Assembly (NCBI GenBank): GCA_964057225.1
Contig: OZ059897.1
Span: forward strand, 20,708,001-20,772,000
From: Auanema rhodensis
Lineage: Eukaryota > Nematoda > Chromadorea > Rhabditida > Rhabditidae
DNA: 64,000 bases
Direction of reading: 5' to 3'
Positions within the stretch are counted from its first letter, which is position 1. Each line of letters opens with the position of its first letter. Of this stretch, positions 1 through 12,285 are shown in pieces. The notes under the pieces were generated by a model. The model was not told the origin of the DNA. It did no database searches and saw nothing but the letters and a program-made list of their open reading frames with translations. The position numbers and the translations under genes are program-made.

Positions 1-1053
1 GCATTCGTGTATGTTGAGTTTGCATGTACACTCAACATTGCTTCCAAAAACATTTTGACAAAAATTTTTTCGAAAAATTTCAAAATAATTTAGCAAAAAG
101 TAGATGTTTTTAGATTCCTTTTTTCAAGGCAAAGACGATGGACAATGTTATTCAACGAAAAAATTAATTCTTCAGGATGAAAATCGAGGATATAAGTGTG
201 AACTTATATCAGTTGATATCTCGGTGCATTTTTAAGCTAGCGCAAATCTGATAACACAGATCGACGCAGCTTAAAAATCCGCATCGAATGCACTATACTA
301 CATTGAGAAAAGTTTAATACAAAAATTAGTTATGATCGTTTGAAAAATGATGCATTAGTGTATGTTGGGTTTCCATGTACACTCAACATTGCTTCCAAAA
401 ACATTTTGACAAAAATTTTTTCGAAAAATTTTAAAATAATTTAGCGAAAAGTAGATGTTTTTAGATTCGATTTTTCAAGGCAAAGACGATGGACAATGTT
501 ATTCAACGAAAAAATTAATTCTTCAGGATGAAAATCGAGGATATAAGTGTGAACTTATATCAGTTGATATCTCGGTGCATTTTTAAGCTAGCGCAAATCT
601 GATAACACAGATCGACGCAGCTTAAAAATCCGCATCGAATGCACTATACTACATTGAAAAACGCTTAATACAAAAATTAGTTATGATCGTTTGAAAAATG
701 ATGCATTAGTGTATGTTGAGTTTCCATGTACACTCAACATTGCTTCCAAAAACATTTTGACAAAAATTTTTTCGAAAAATTTCAAAATAATTTACCAAAA
801 AGTAGATGTTTTTAGATTCCATTTTTCAAGGCAAAGACGATAGACAATGTTATTCAACGAAAAAGTTAATTCTTCAGGGTGAAAATCGAGGATATAAGTG
901 TGAACTTATATCAGTTGATATCTCGGTGCATTTTTAAGCTAGCGCAAATCTGATAACACAGATCGACGCAGCTTAAAAATCCGCATCGAATGCACTATAC
1001 TACACTGAGAAACGCTTAATACAAAAATTAGTTATGATCGTTTGAAAAATGAT
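1..1053 (+). repeat. Three divergent monomers at left edge of window
   Basis: Monomer 1 (1-351) combines C at position 6 with CAGGAT and GGTGC. It has two changes not seen elsewhere in the window: TTGCATG instead of TTCCATG at 20-26, and AAGTTT instead of AAGCTT near 310. Monomer 2 (352-702) is class G with the GTTGGG variant. Monomer 3 (703-1053) is class C but ends in the ACTGAG tail that normally belongs to class A. This stretch follows none of the higher-order units to its right. Confidence 0.85.
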
Positions 1054-2808
1054 GCATTAGTGTATGTTGAGTTTCCATGTACACTCAACATTGCTTCCAA
1101 AAACATTTTGACAAAAATTTTTTCGAAAAATTTCAAAATAATTTAGCAGAAAGTAGATGTTTTTAGATTCCTTTTTTCAAGGCAAAGACGATGGACAATG
1201 TTATTCAACGAAAAAATTAATTCTTCAGGATGAAAATCGAGGATATAAGTGTGAACTTATATCAGTTGATATCTCGGTACATTTTTAAGCTAGCGCAAAT
1301 CTGATAACACAGATCGACGCAGCTTAAAAATCCGCATCGAATGCACTATACTACATGGAAGAACGCTTAATACAAAAATTAGTTATGATCGTTTGAAAAA
1401 TGATGCATTAGTGTATGTTGAGTTTCCATGTACACTCAACATTGCTTCCAAAAACATTTTGACAAAAATTTTTTCGAAAAATTTCAAAATAATTTACCAA
1501 AAAGTAGATGTTTTTAGATTCCATTTTTCAAGGCAAAGACGATAGACAATGTTATTCAACGAAAAAGTTAATTCTTCAGGGTGAAAATCGAGGATATAAG
1601 TGTGAACTTATATCAGTTGATATCTCGGTGCATTTTTAAGCTAGCGCAAATTTGATAACACAGATCGACGCAGCTTAAAAATCCGCATCGAATGCACTAT
1701 ACTACATTGAAAAACGCTTAATACAAAAATTAGTTATGATCGTTTGAAAAATGATGCATTCGTGTATGTTGAGTTTCCATGTACACTCAACATTGCTTCC
1801 AAAAACATTTTGACAAAAATTTTTTCGAAAAATTTCAAAATAATTTAGCAAAAAGTAGATGTTTTTAGATTCCTTTTTTCAAGGCAAAGACGATGGACAA
1901 TGTTATTCAACGAAAAAATTAATTCTTCAGGGTGAAAATCGAGGATATAAGTGTAAACTTATATCAGTTGATATCTCGGTGCATTTTTAAGCTAGCGCAA
2001 ATCTGATAACACAGATCGACGCAGCTTAAAAATCCGCATCGAATGCAGTATACTACACTGAGAAACGCTTAATACAAAAATTAGTTATGATCGTTTGAAA
2101 AATGATGCATTAGTGTATGTTGAGTTTCCATGTACACTCAACATTGCTTCCAAAAACATTTTGACAAAAATTTTTTCGAAAAATTTCAAAATAATTTAGC
2201 AAAAAGTAGATGTTTTTAGATTCCTTTTTTCAAGGCAAAGACGATGGACAATGTTATTCAACGAAAAAATTAATTCTTCAGGATGAAAATCGAGGATATA
2301 AGTGTGAACTTATATCAGTTGATATCTCGGTACATTTTTAAGCTAGCGCAAATCTGATAACACAGATCGACGCAGCTTAAAAATCCGCATCGAATGCACT
2401 ATACTACATGGAAGAACGCTTAATACAAAAATTAGTTATGATCGTTTGAAAAATGATGCATTAGTGTATGTTGAGTTTCCATGTACACTCAACATTGCTT
2501 CCAAAAACATTTTGACAAAAATTTTTTCGAAAAATTTCAAGATAATTTACCAAAAAGTAGATGTTTTTAGATTCCATTTTTCAAGGCAAAGACGATAGAC
2601 AATGTTATTCAACGAAAAAGTTAATTCTTCAGGGTGAAAATCGAGGATATAAGTGTGAACTTATATCAGTTGATATCTCGGTGCATTTTTAAGCTAGCGC
2701 AAATCTGATAACACAGATCGACGCAGCTTAAAAATCCGCATCGAATGCACTATACTACATTGAGAAAAGCTTAATACAAAAATTAGTTATGATCGTTTGA
2801 AAAATGAT
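1054..2808 (+). repeat. Five-monomer cassette B-C-A-B-C', copy 1
   Basis: Monomers 4-8. Order B (CAGGAT, GGTAC, ATGGAAGAAC), C (TACCA, GATAG, AAATTTG), A (GCATTC, GTAAAC, ACTGAG), B, C' (CAAGAT, TACCA, ending GAGAAAAGCTT, which creates a HindIII site at 2767). Private changes: TAGCAGAAAG in the first B and GAATGCAGTA in the A monomer. Followed by a D monomer (TTTAGGG, 2809-3159) and an A monomer (3160-3510). Confidence 0.88.
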
Positions 2809-3510
2809 GCATTAGTGTATGTTGAGTTTCCATGTACACTCAACATTGCTTCCAAAAACATTTTGACAAAAATTTTTTCGAAAAATTTCAAAATAATTTA
2901 GCAAAAAGTAGATGTTTTTAGATTCCTTTTTTCAAGGCAAAGACGATGGACAATGTTATTCAACGAAAAAATTAATTCTTTAGGGTGAAAATCGAGGATA
3001 TAAGTGTGAACTTATATCAGTTGATATCTCGGTACATTTTTAAGCTAGCGCAAATCTGATAACACAGATCGACGCAGCTTAAAAATCCGCATCGAATGCA
3101 CTATACTACATTGAAAAACGCTTAATACAAAAATTAGTTATGATCGTTTGAAAAATGATGCATTCGTGTATGTTGAGTTTCCATGTACACTCAACATTGC
3201 TTCCAAAAACATTTTGACAAAAATTTTTTCGAAAAATTTCAAAATAATTTAGCAAAAAGTAGATGTTTTTAGATTCCTTTTTTCAAGGCAAAGACGATGG
3301 ACAATGTTATTCAACGAAAAAATTAATTCTTCAGGGTGAAAATCGAGGATATAAGTGTAAACTTATATCAGTTGATATCTCGGTGCATTTTTAAGCTAGC
3401 GCAAATCTGATAACACAGATCGACGCAGCTTAAAAATCCGCATCGAATGCACTATACTACACTGAGAAACGCTTAATACAAAAATTAGTTATGATCGTTT
3501 GAAAAATGAT

Positions 3511-5265
3511 GCATTAGTGTATGTTGAGTTTCCATGTACACTCAACATTGCTTCCAAAAACATTTTGACAAAAATTTTTTCGAAAAATTTCAAAATAATT
3601 TAGCAAAAAGTAGATGTTTTTAGATTCCTTTTTTCAAGGCAAAGACGATGGACAATGTTATTCAACGAAAAAATTAATTCTTCAGGATGAAAATCGAGGA
3701 TATAAGTGTGAACTTATATCAGTTGATATCTCGGTACATTTTTAAGCTAGCGCAAATCTGATAACACAGATCGACGCAGCTTAAAAATCCGCATCGAATG
3801 CACTATACTACATGGAAGAACGCTTAATACAAAAATTAGTTATGATCGTTTGAAAAATGATGCATTAGTGTATGTTGAGTTTCCATGTACACTCAACATT
3901 GCTTCCAAAAACATTTTGACAAAAATTTTTTCGAAAAATTTCAAAATAATTTACCAAAAAGTAGATGTTTTTAGATTCCATTTTTCAAGGCAAAGACGAT
4001 AGACAATGTTATTCAACGAAAAAGTTAATTCTTCAGGGTGAAAATCGAGGATATAAGTGTGAACTTATATCAGTTGATATCTCGGTGCATTTTTAAGCTA
4101 GCGCAAATTTGATAACACAGATCGACGCAGCTTAAAAATCCGCATCGAATGCACTATACTACATTGAAAAACGCTTAATACAAAAATTAGTTATGATCGT
4201 TTGAAAAATGATGCATTCGTGTATGTTGAGTTTCCATGTACACTCAACATTGCTTCCAAAAACATTTTGACAAAAATTTTTTCGAAAAATTTCAAAATAA
4301 TTTAGCAAAAAGTAGATGTTTTTAGATTCCTTTTTTCAAGGCAAAGACGATGGACAATGTTATTCAACGAAAAAATTAATTCTTCAGGGTGAAAATCGAG
4401 GATATAAGTGTAAACTTATATCAGTTGATATCTCGGTGCATTTTTAAGCTAGCGCAAATCTGATAACACAGATCGACGCAGCTTAAAAATCCGCATCGAA
4501 TGCACTATACTACACTGAGAAACGCTTAATACAAAAATTAGTTATGATCGTTTGAAAAATGATGCATTAGTGTATGTTGAGTTTCCATGTACACTCAACA
4601 TTGCTTCCAAAAACATTTTGACAAAAATTTTTTCGAAAAATTTCAAAATAATTTAGCAAAAAGTAGATGTTTTTAGATTCCTTTTTTCAAGGCAAAGACG
4701 ATGGACAATGTTATTCAACGAAAAAATTAATTCTTCAGGATGAAAATCGAGGATATAAGTGTGAACTTATATCAGTTGATATCTCGGTACATTTTTAAGC
4801 TAGCGCAAATCTGATAACACAGATCGACGCAGCTTAAAAATCCGCATCGAATGCACTATACTACATGGAAGAACGCTTAATACAAAAATTAGTTATGATC
4901 GTTTGAAAAATGATGCATTAGTGTATGTTGAGTTTCCATGTACACTCAACATTGCTTCCAAAAACATTTTGACAAAAATTTTTTCGAAAAATTTCAAGAT
5001 AATTTACCAAAAAGTAGATGTTTTTAGATTCCATTTTTCAAGGCAAAGACGATAGACAATGTTATTCAACGAAAAAGTTAATTCTTCAGGGTGAAAATCG
5101 AGGATATAAGTGTGAACTTATATCAGTTGATATCTCGGTGCATTTTTAAGCTAGCGCAAATCTGATAACACAGATCGACGCAGCTTAAAAATCCGCATCG
5201 AATGCACTATACTACATTGAGAAAAGCTTAATACAAAAATTAGTTATGATCGTTTGAAAAATGAT
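3511..5265 (+). repeat. Five-monomer cassette B-C-A-B-C', copy 2
   Basis: Monomers 11-15 have the same class order as the cassette at 1054, including the AAATTTG change only in the first C. The HindIII site closing C' is at 5224, exactly 7 monomers (2457 bp) from the previous one. Copy 3 follows with no spacer monomer. Confidence 0.88.
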
Positions 5266-7020
5266 GCATTAGTGTATGTTGAGTTTCCATGTACACTCAA
5301 CATTGCTTCCAAAAACATTTTGACAAAAATTTTTTCGAAAAATTTCAAAATAATTTAGCAAAAAGTAGATGTTTTTAGATTCCTTTTTTCAAGGCAAAGA
5401 CGATGGACAATGTTATTCAACGAAAAAATTAATTCTTCAGGATGAAAATCGAGGATATAAGTGTGAACTTATATCAGTTGATATCTCGGTACATTTTTAA
5501 GCTAGCGCAAATCTGATAACACAGATCGACGCAGCTTAAAAATCCGCATCGAATGCACTATACTACATGGAAGAACGCTTAATACAAAAATTAGTTATGA
5601 TCGTTTGAAAAATGATGCATTAGTGTATGTTGAGTTTCCATGTACACTCAACATTGCTTCCAAAAACATTTTGACAAAAATTTTTTCGAAAAATTTCAAA
5701 ATAATTTACCAAAAAGTAGATGTTTTTAGATTCCATTTTTCAAGGCAAAGACGATAGACAATGTTATTCAACGAAAAAGTTAATTCTTCAGGGTGAAAAT
5801 CGAGGATATAAGTGTGAACTTATATCAGTTGATATCTCGGTGCATTTTTAAGCTAGCGCAAATTTGATAACACAGATCGACGCAGCTTAAAAATCCGCAT
5901 CGAATGCACTATACTACATTGAAAAACGCTTAATACAAAAATTAGTTATGATCGTTTGAAAAATGATGCATTCGTGTATGTTGAGTTTCCATGTACACTC
6001 AACATTGCTTCCAAAAACATTTTGACAAAAATTTTTTCGAAAAATTTCAAAATAATTTAGCAAAAAGTAGATGTTTTTAGATTCCTTTTTTCAAGGCAAA
6101 GACGATGGACAATGTTATTCAACGAAAAAATTAATTCTTCAGGGTGAAAATCGAGGATATAAGTGTAAACTTATATCAGTTGATATCTCGGTGCATTTTT
6201 AAGCTAGCGCAAATCTGATAACACAGATCGACGCAGCTTAAAAATCCGCATCGAATGCACTATACTACACTGAGAAACGCTTAATACAAAATTTAGTTAT
6301 GATCGTTTGAAAAATGATGCATTAGTGTATGTTGAGTTTCCATGTACACTCAACATTGCTTCCAAAAACATTTTGACAAAAATTTTTTCGAAAAATTTCA
6401 AAATAATTTAGCAAAAAGTAGATGTTTTTAGATTCCTTTTTTCAAGGCAAAGACGATGGACAATGTTATTCAACGAAAAAATTAATTCTTCAGGATGAAA
6501 ATCGAGGATATAAGTGTGAACTTATATCAGTTGATATCTCGGTACATTTTTAAGCTAGCGCAAATCTGATAACACAGATCGACGCAGCTTAAAAATCCGC
6601 ATCGAATGCACTATACTACATGGAAGAACGCTTAATACAAAAATTAGTTATGATCGTTTGAAAAATGATGCATTAGTGTATGTTGAGTTTCCATGTACAC
6701 TCAACATTGCTTCCAAAAACATTTTGACAAAAATTTTTTCGAAAAATTTCAAGATAATTTACCAAAAAGTAGATGTTTTTAGATTCCATTTTTCAAGGCA
6801 AAGACGATAGACAATGTTATTCAACGAAAAAGTTAATTCTTCAGGGTGAAAATCGAGGATATAAGTGTGAACTTATATCAGTTGATATCTCGGTGCATTT
6901 TTAAGCTAGCGCAAATCTGATAACACAGATCGACGCAGCTTAAAAATCCGCATCGAATGCACTATACTACATTGAGAAAAGCTTAATACAAAAATTAGTT
7001 ATGATCGTTTGAAAAATGAT
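5266..7020 (+). repeat. Five-monomer cassette B-C-A-B-C', copy 3
   Basis: Monomers 16-20. Directly abuts copy 2, so here the higher-order period is 5 monomers (HindIII sites 5224 and 6979, 1755 bp apart). Followed by D (7021-7371, tail GCTAAATGC), E (7372-7722, AAAAATATT) and A (7723-8073). Confidence 0.88.
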
Positions 7021-8025
7021 GCATTAGTGTATGTTGAGTTTCCATGTACACTCAACATTGCTTCCAAAAACATTTTGACAAAAATTTTTTCGAAAAATTT
7101 CAAAATAATTTAGCAAAAAGTAGATGTTTTTAGATTCCTTTTTTCAAGGCAAAGACGATGGACAATGTTATTCAACGAAAAAATTAATTCTTTAGGGTGA
7201 AAATCGAGGATATAAGTGTGAACTTATATCAGTTGATATCTCGGTACATTTTTAAGCTAGCGCAAATCTGATAACACAGATCGACGCAGCTTAAAAATCC
7301 GCATCGAATGCACTATACTACATGGAAGAACGCTAAATGCAAAAATTAGTTATGATCGTTTGAAAAATGATGCATTAGTGTATGTTGAGTTTCCATGTAC
7401 ACTCAACATTGCTTCCAAAAATATTTTGACAAAAATTTTTTCGAAAAATTTCAAAATAATTTAGCAAAAAGTAGATGTTTTTAGATTCCTTTTTTCAAGG
7501 CAAAGACGATGGACAATGTTATTCAACGAAAAAATTAATTCTTTAGGGTGAAAATCGAGGATATAAGTGTGAACTTATATCAGTTGATATCTCGGTACAT
7601 TTTTAAGCTAGCGCAAATCTGATAACACAGATCGACGCAGCTTAAAAATCCGCATCGAATGCACTATACTACATTGAAAAACGCTTAATACAAAAATTAG
7701 TTATGATCGTTTGAAAAATGATGCATTCGTGTATGTTGAGTTTCCATGTACACTCAACATTGCTTCCAAAAACATTTTGACAAAAATTTTTTCGAAAAAT
7801 TTCAAAATAATTTAGCAAAAAGTAGATGTTTTTAGATTCCTTTTTTCAAGGCAAAGACGATGGACAATGTTATTCAACGAAAAAATTAATTCTTCAGGGT
7901 GAAAATCGAGGATATAAGTGTAAACTTATATCAGTTGATATCTCGGTGCATTTTTAAGCTAGCGCAAATCTGATAACACAGATCGACGCAGCTTAAAAAT
8001 CCGCATCGAATGCACTATACTACAC

Positions 8026-10964
8026 TGAGAAACGCTTAATACAAAAATTAGTTATGATCGTTTGAAAAATGATGCATTAGTGTATGTTGAGTTTCCATGT
8101 ACACTCAACATTGCTTCCAAAAACATTTTGACAAAAATTTTTTCGAAAAATTTCAAAATAATTTAGCAAAAAGTAGATGTTTTTAGATTCCTTTTTTCAA
8201 GGCAAAGACGATGGACAATGTTATTCAACGAAAAAATTAATTCTTCAGGATGAAAATCGAGGATATAAGTGTGAACTTATATCAGTTGATATCTCGGTAC
8301 ATTTTTAAGCTAGCGCAAATCTGATAACACAGATCGACGCAGTTTAAAAATCCGCATCGAATGCACTATACTACATGGAAGAACGCTTAATACAAAAATT
8401 AGTTATGATCGTTTGAAAAATGATGCATTAGTGTATGTTGAGTTTCCATGTACACTCAACATTGCTTCCAAAAACATTTTGACAAAAATTTTTTCGAAAA
8501 ATTTCAAAATAATTTACCAAAAAGTAGATGTTTTTAGATTCCATTTTTCAAGGCAAAGACGATAGACAATGTTATTCAACGAAAAAGTTAATTCTTCAGG
8601 GTGAAAATCGAGGATATAAGTGTGAACTTATATCAGTTGATATCTCGGTGCATTTTTAAGCTAGCGCAAATTTGATAACACAGATCGACGCAGCTTAAAA
8701 ATCCGCATCGAATGCACTATACTACATTGAAAAACGCTTAATACAAAAATTAGTTATGATCGTTTGAAAAATGATGCATTCGTGTATGTTGAGTTTCCAT
8801 GTACACTCAACATTGCTTCCAAAAACATTTTGACAAAAATTTTTTCGAAAAATTTCAAAATAATTTAGCAAAAAGTAGATGTTTTTAGATTCCTTTTTTC
8901 AAGGCAAAGACGATGGACAATGTTATTCAACGAAAAAATTAATTCTTCAGGGTGAAAATCGAGGATATAAGTGTAAACTTATATCAGTTGATATCTCGGT
9001 GCATTTTTAAGCTAGCGCAAATCTGATAACACAGATCGACGCAGCTTAAAAATCCGCATCGAATGCACTATACTACACTGAGAAACGCTTAATACAAAAA
9101 TTAGTTATGATCGTTTGAAAAATGATGCATTAGTGTATGTTGAGTTTCCATGTACACTCAACATTGCTTCCAAAAACATTTTGACAAAAATTTTTTCGAA
9201 AAATTTCAAAATAATTTAGCAAAAAGTAGATGTTTTTAGATTCCTTTTTTCAAGGCAAAGACGATGGACAATGTTATTCAACGAAAAAATTAATTCTTCA
9301 GGATGAAAATCGAGGATATAAGTGTGAACTTATATCAGTTGATATCTCGGTACATTTTTAAGCTAGCGCAAATCTGATAACACAGATCGACGCAGCTTAA
9401 AAATCCGCATCGAATGCACTATACTACATGGAAAAACGCTTAATACAAAAATTAGTTATGATCGTTTGAAAAATGATGCATTAGTGTATGTTGAGTTTCC
9501 ATGTACACTCAACATTGCTTCCAAAAACATTTTGACAAAAATTTTTTCGAAAAATTTCAAGATAATTTACCAAAAAGTAGATGTTTTTAGATTCCATTTT
9601 TCAAGGCAAAGACGATAGACAATGTTATTCAACGAAAAAGTTAATTCTTCAGGGTGAAAATCGAGGATATAAGTGTGAACTTATATCAGTTGATATCTCG
9701 GTGCATTTTTAAGCTAGCGCAAATCTGATAACACAGATCGACGCAGCTTAAAAATCCGCATCGAATGCACTATACTACATTGAGAAAAGCTTAATACAAA
9801 AATTAGTTATGATCGTTTGAAAAATGATGCATTAGTGTATGTTGAGTTTCCATGTACACTCAACATTGCTTCCAAAAACATTTTGACAAAAATTTTTTCG
9901 AAAAATTTCAAAATAATTTAGCAAAAAGTAGATGTTTTTAGATTCCTTTTTTCAAGGCAAAGACGATGGACAATGTTATTCAACGAAAAAATTAATTCTT
10001 TAGGGTGAAAATCGAGGATATAAGTGTGAACTTATATCAGTTGATATCTCGGTACATTTTTAAGCTAGCGCAAATCTGATAACACAGATCGACGCAGCTT
10101 AAAAATCCGCATCGAATGCACTATACTACATGGAAGAACGCTAAATGCAAAAATTAGTTATGATCGTTTGAAAAATGATGCATTAGTGTATGTTGAGTTT
10201 CCATGTACACTCAACATTGCTTCCAAAAATATTTTGACAAAAATTTTTTCGAAAAATTTCAAAATAATTTAGCAAAAAGTAGATGTTTTTAGATTCCATT
10301 TTTCAAGGCAAAGACGATGGACAATGTTATTCAACGAAAAAATTAATTCTTCAGGGTGAAAATCGAGGATATAAGTGTGAACTTATATCAGTTGATATCT
10401 CGGTGCATTTTTAAGCTAGCGCAAATCTGATAACACAGATCGACGCAGCTTAAAAATCCGCATCGAATGCACTATACTACATTGAGAAACGCTTAATACA
10501 AAAATTAGTTATGATCGTTTGAAAAATGATGCATTAGTGTATGTTGAGTTTCCATGTACACTCAACATTGCTTCCAAAAACATTTTGACAAAAATTTTTT
10601 CGAAAAATTTCAAAATAATTTAGCGAAAAGTAGATGTTTTTAGATTCGATTTTTCAAGGCAAAGACGATGGACAATGTTATTCAACGAAAAAATTAATTC
10701 TTCAGGATGAAAATCGAGGATATAAGTGTGAACTTATATCAGTTGATATCTCGGTGCATTTTTAAGCTAGCGCAAATCTGATAACACAGATCGACGCAGC
10801 TTAAAAATCCGCATCGAATGCACTATACTACATTGAGAAACGCTTAATACAAAAATTAGTTATGATCGTTTGAAAAATGATGCATTAGTGTATGTTGAGT
10901 TTCCATGTACACTCAACATTGCTTCCAAAAACATTTTGACAAAAATTTTTTCGAAAAATTTCAA
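8026..10964 (+). repeat. Left copy of an 80-monomer-distant duplicated block
   Basis: Bases 8026-10964 (2939 bp, monomers 24-31 plus margins) match 36106-39044 at an offset of exactly 28080 bp (80 x 351). Diagnostic classes run B-C-A-B-C'-D-E-G in both. I saw three differences: 8343 T/C, 9381 C/T and 9434 A/G. Left limit: 8025 C against 36105 T. Right limit: 10965 A against 39045 G. Compared by reading, not by a computed alignment. Confidence 0.85.
8074..9828 (+). repeat. Five-monomer cassette B-C-A-B-C', copy 4
   Basis: Monomers 24-28. HindIII site at 9787, 8 monomers after the previous one. Private changes: AGTTTAAAAA at 8341 and ATGGAAAAAC near 9429. It belongs to the longer block 8026-10964 that recurs 80 monomers downstream. 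Confidence 0.88.
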
Positions 10965-12285
10965 AATAATTTAGCAAAAAGTAGATGTTTTTAGATTCCT
11001 TTTTTCAAGGCAAAGACGATGGACAATGTTATTCAACGAAAAAATTAATTCTTTAGGGTGAAAATCGAGGATATAAGTGTGAACTTATATCAGTTGATAT
11101 CTCGGTGCATTTTTAAGCTAGCGCAAATCTGATAACACAGATCGACGCAGCTTAAAAATCCGCATCGAATGCACTATACTACATTGAGAAACGCTTAATA
11201 CAAAAATTAGTTATGATCGTTTGAAAAATGATGCATTAGTGTATGTTGAGTTTCCATGTACACTCAACATTGCTTCCAAAAACATTTTGACAAAAATTTT
11301 TTCGAAAAATTTCAAAATAATTTAGCAAAAAGTAGATGTTTTTAGATTCCTTTTTTCAAGGCAAAGACGATGGACAATGTTATTCAACGAAAAAATTAAT
11401 TCTTTAGGGTGAAAATCGAGGATATAAGTGTGAACTTATATCAGTTGATATCTCGGTACATTTTTAAGCTAGCGCAAATCTGATAACACAGATCGACGCA
11501 GCTTAAAAATCCGCATCGAATGCACTATACTACATGGAAGAACGCTAAATGCAAAAATTAGTTATGATCGTTTGAAAAATGATGCATTAGTGTATGTTGA
11601 GTTTCCATGTACACTCAACATTGCTTCCAAAAATATTTTGACAAAAATTTTTTCGAAAAATTTCAAAATAATTTAGCAAAAAGTAGATGTTTTTAGATTC
11701 CATTTTTCAAGGCAAAGACGATGGACAATGTTATTCAACGAAAAAATTAATTCTTCAGGGTGAAAATCGAGGATATAAGTGTGAACTTATATCAGTTGAT
11801 ATCTCGGTGCATTTTTAAGCTAGCGCAAATCTGATAACACAGATCGACGCAGCTTAAAAATCCGCATCGAATGCACTATACTACATTGAGAAACGCTTAA
11901 TACAAAAATTAGTTATGATCGTTTGAAAAATGATGCATTAGTGTATGTTGAGTTTCCATGTACACTCAACATTGCTTCCAAAAACATTTTGACAAAAATT
12001 TTTTCGAAAAATTTCAAAATAATTTAGCGAAAAGTAGATGTTTTTAGATTCGATTTTTCAAGGCAAAGACGATGGACAATGTTATTCAACGAAAAAATTA
12101 ATTCTTCAGGATGAAAATCGAGGATATAAGTGTGAACTTATATCAGTTGATATCTCGGTGCATTTTTAAGCTAGCGCAAATCTGATAACACAGATCGACG
12201 CAGCTTAAAAATCCGCATCGAATGCACTATACTACATTGAGAAACGCTTAATACAAAAATTAGTTATGATCGTTTGAAAAATGAT
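9829..12285 (+). repeat. Four-monomer period D-E-G-D' stretch
   Basis: D (9829, TTTAGGG, GCTAAATGC tail), E (10180, AAAAATATT with GATTCCAT), G (10531, TAGCGAAAAG with GATTCGAT), D' (10882, TTTAGGG with GGTGC), then D (11233), E (11584), G (11935). The D-E-G order returns after 1404 bp (4 monomers), so a local duplication of four monomers explains it. Confidence 0.8.
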
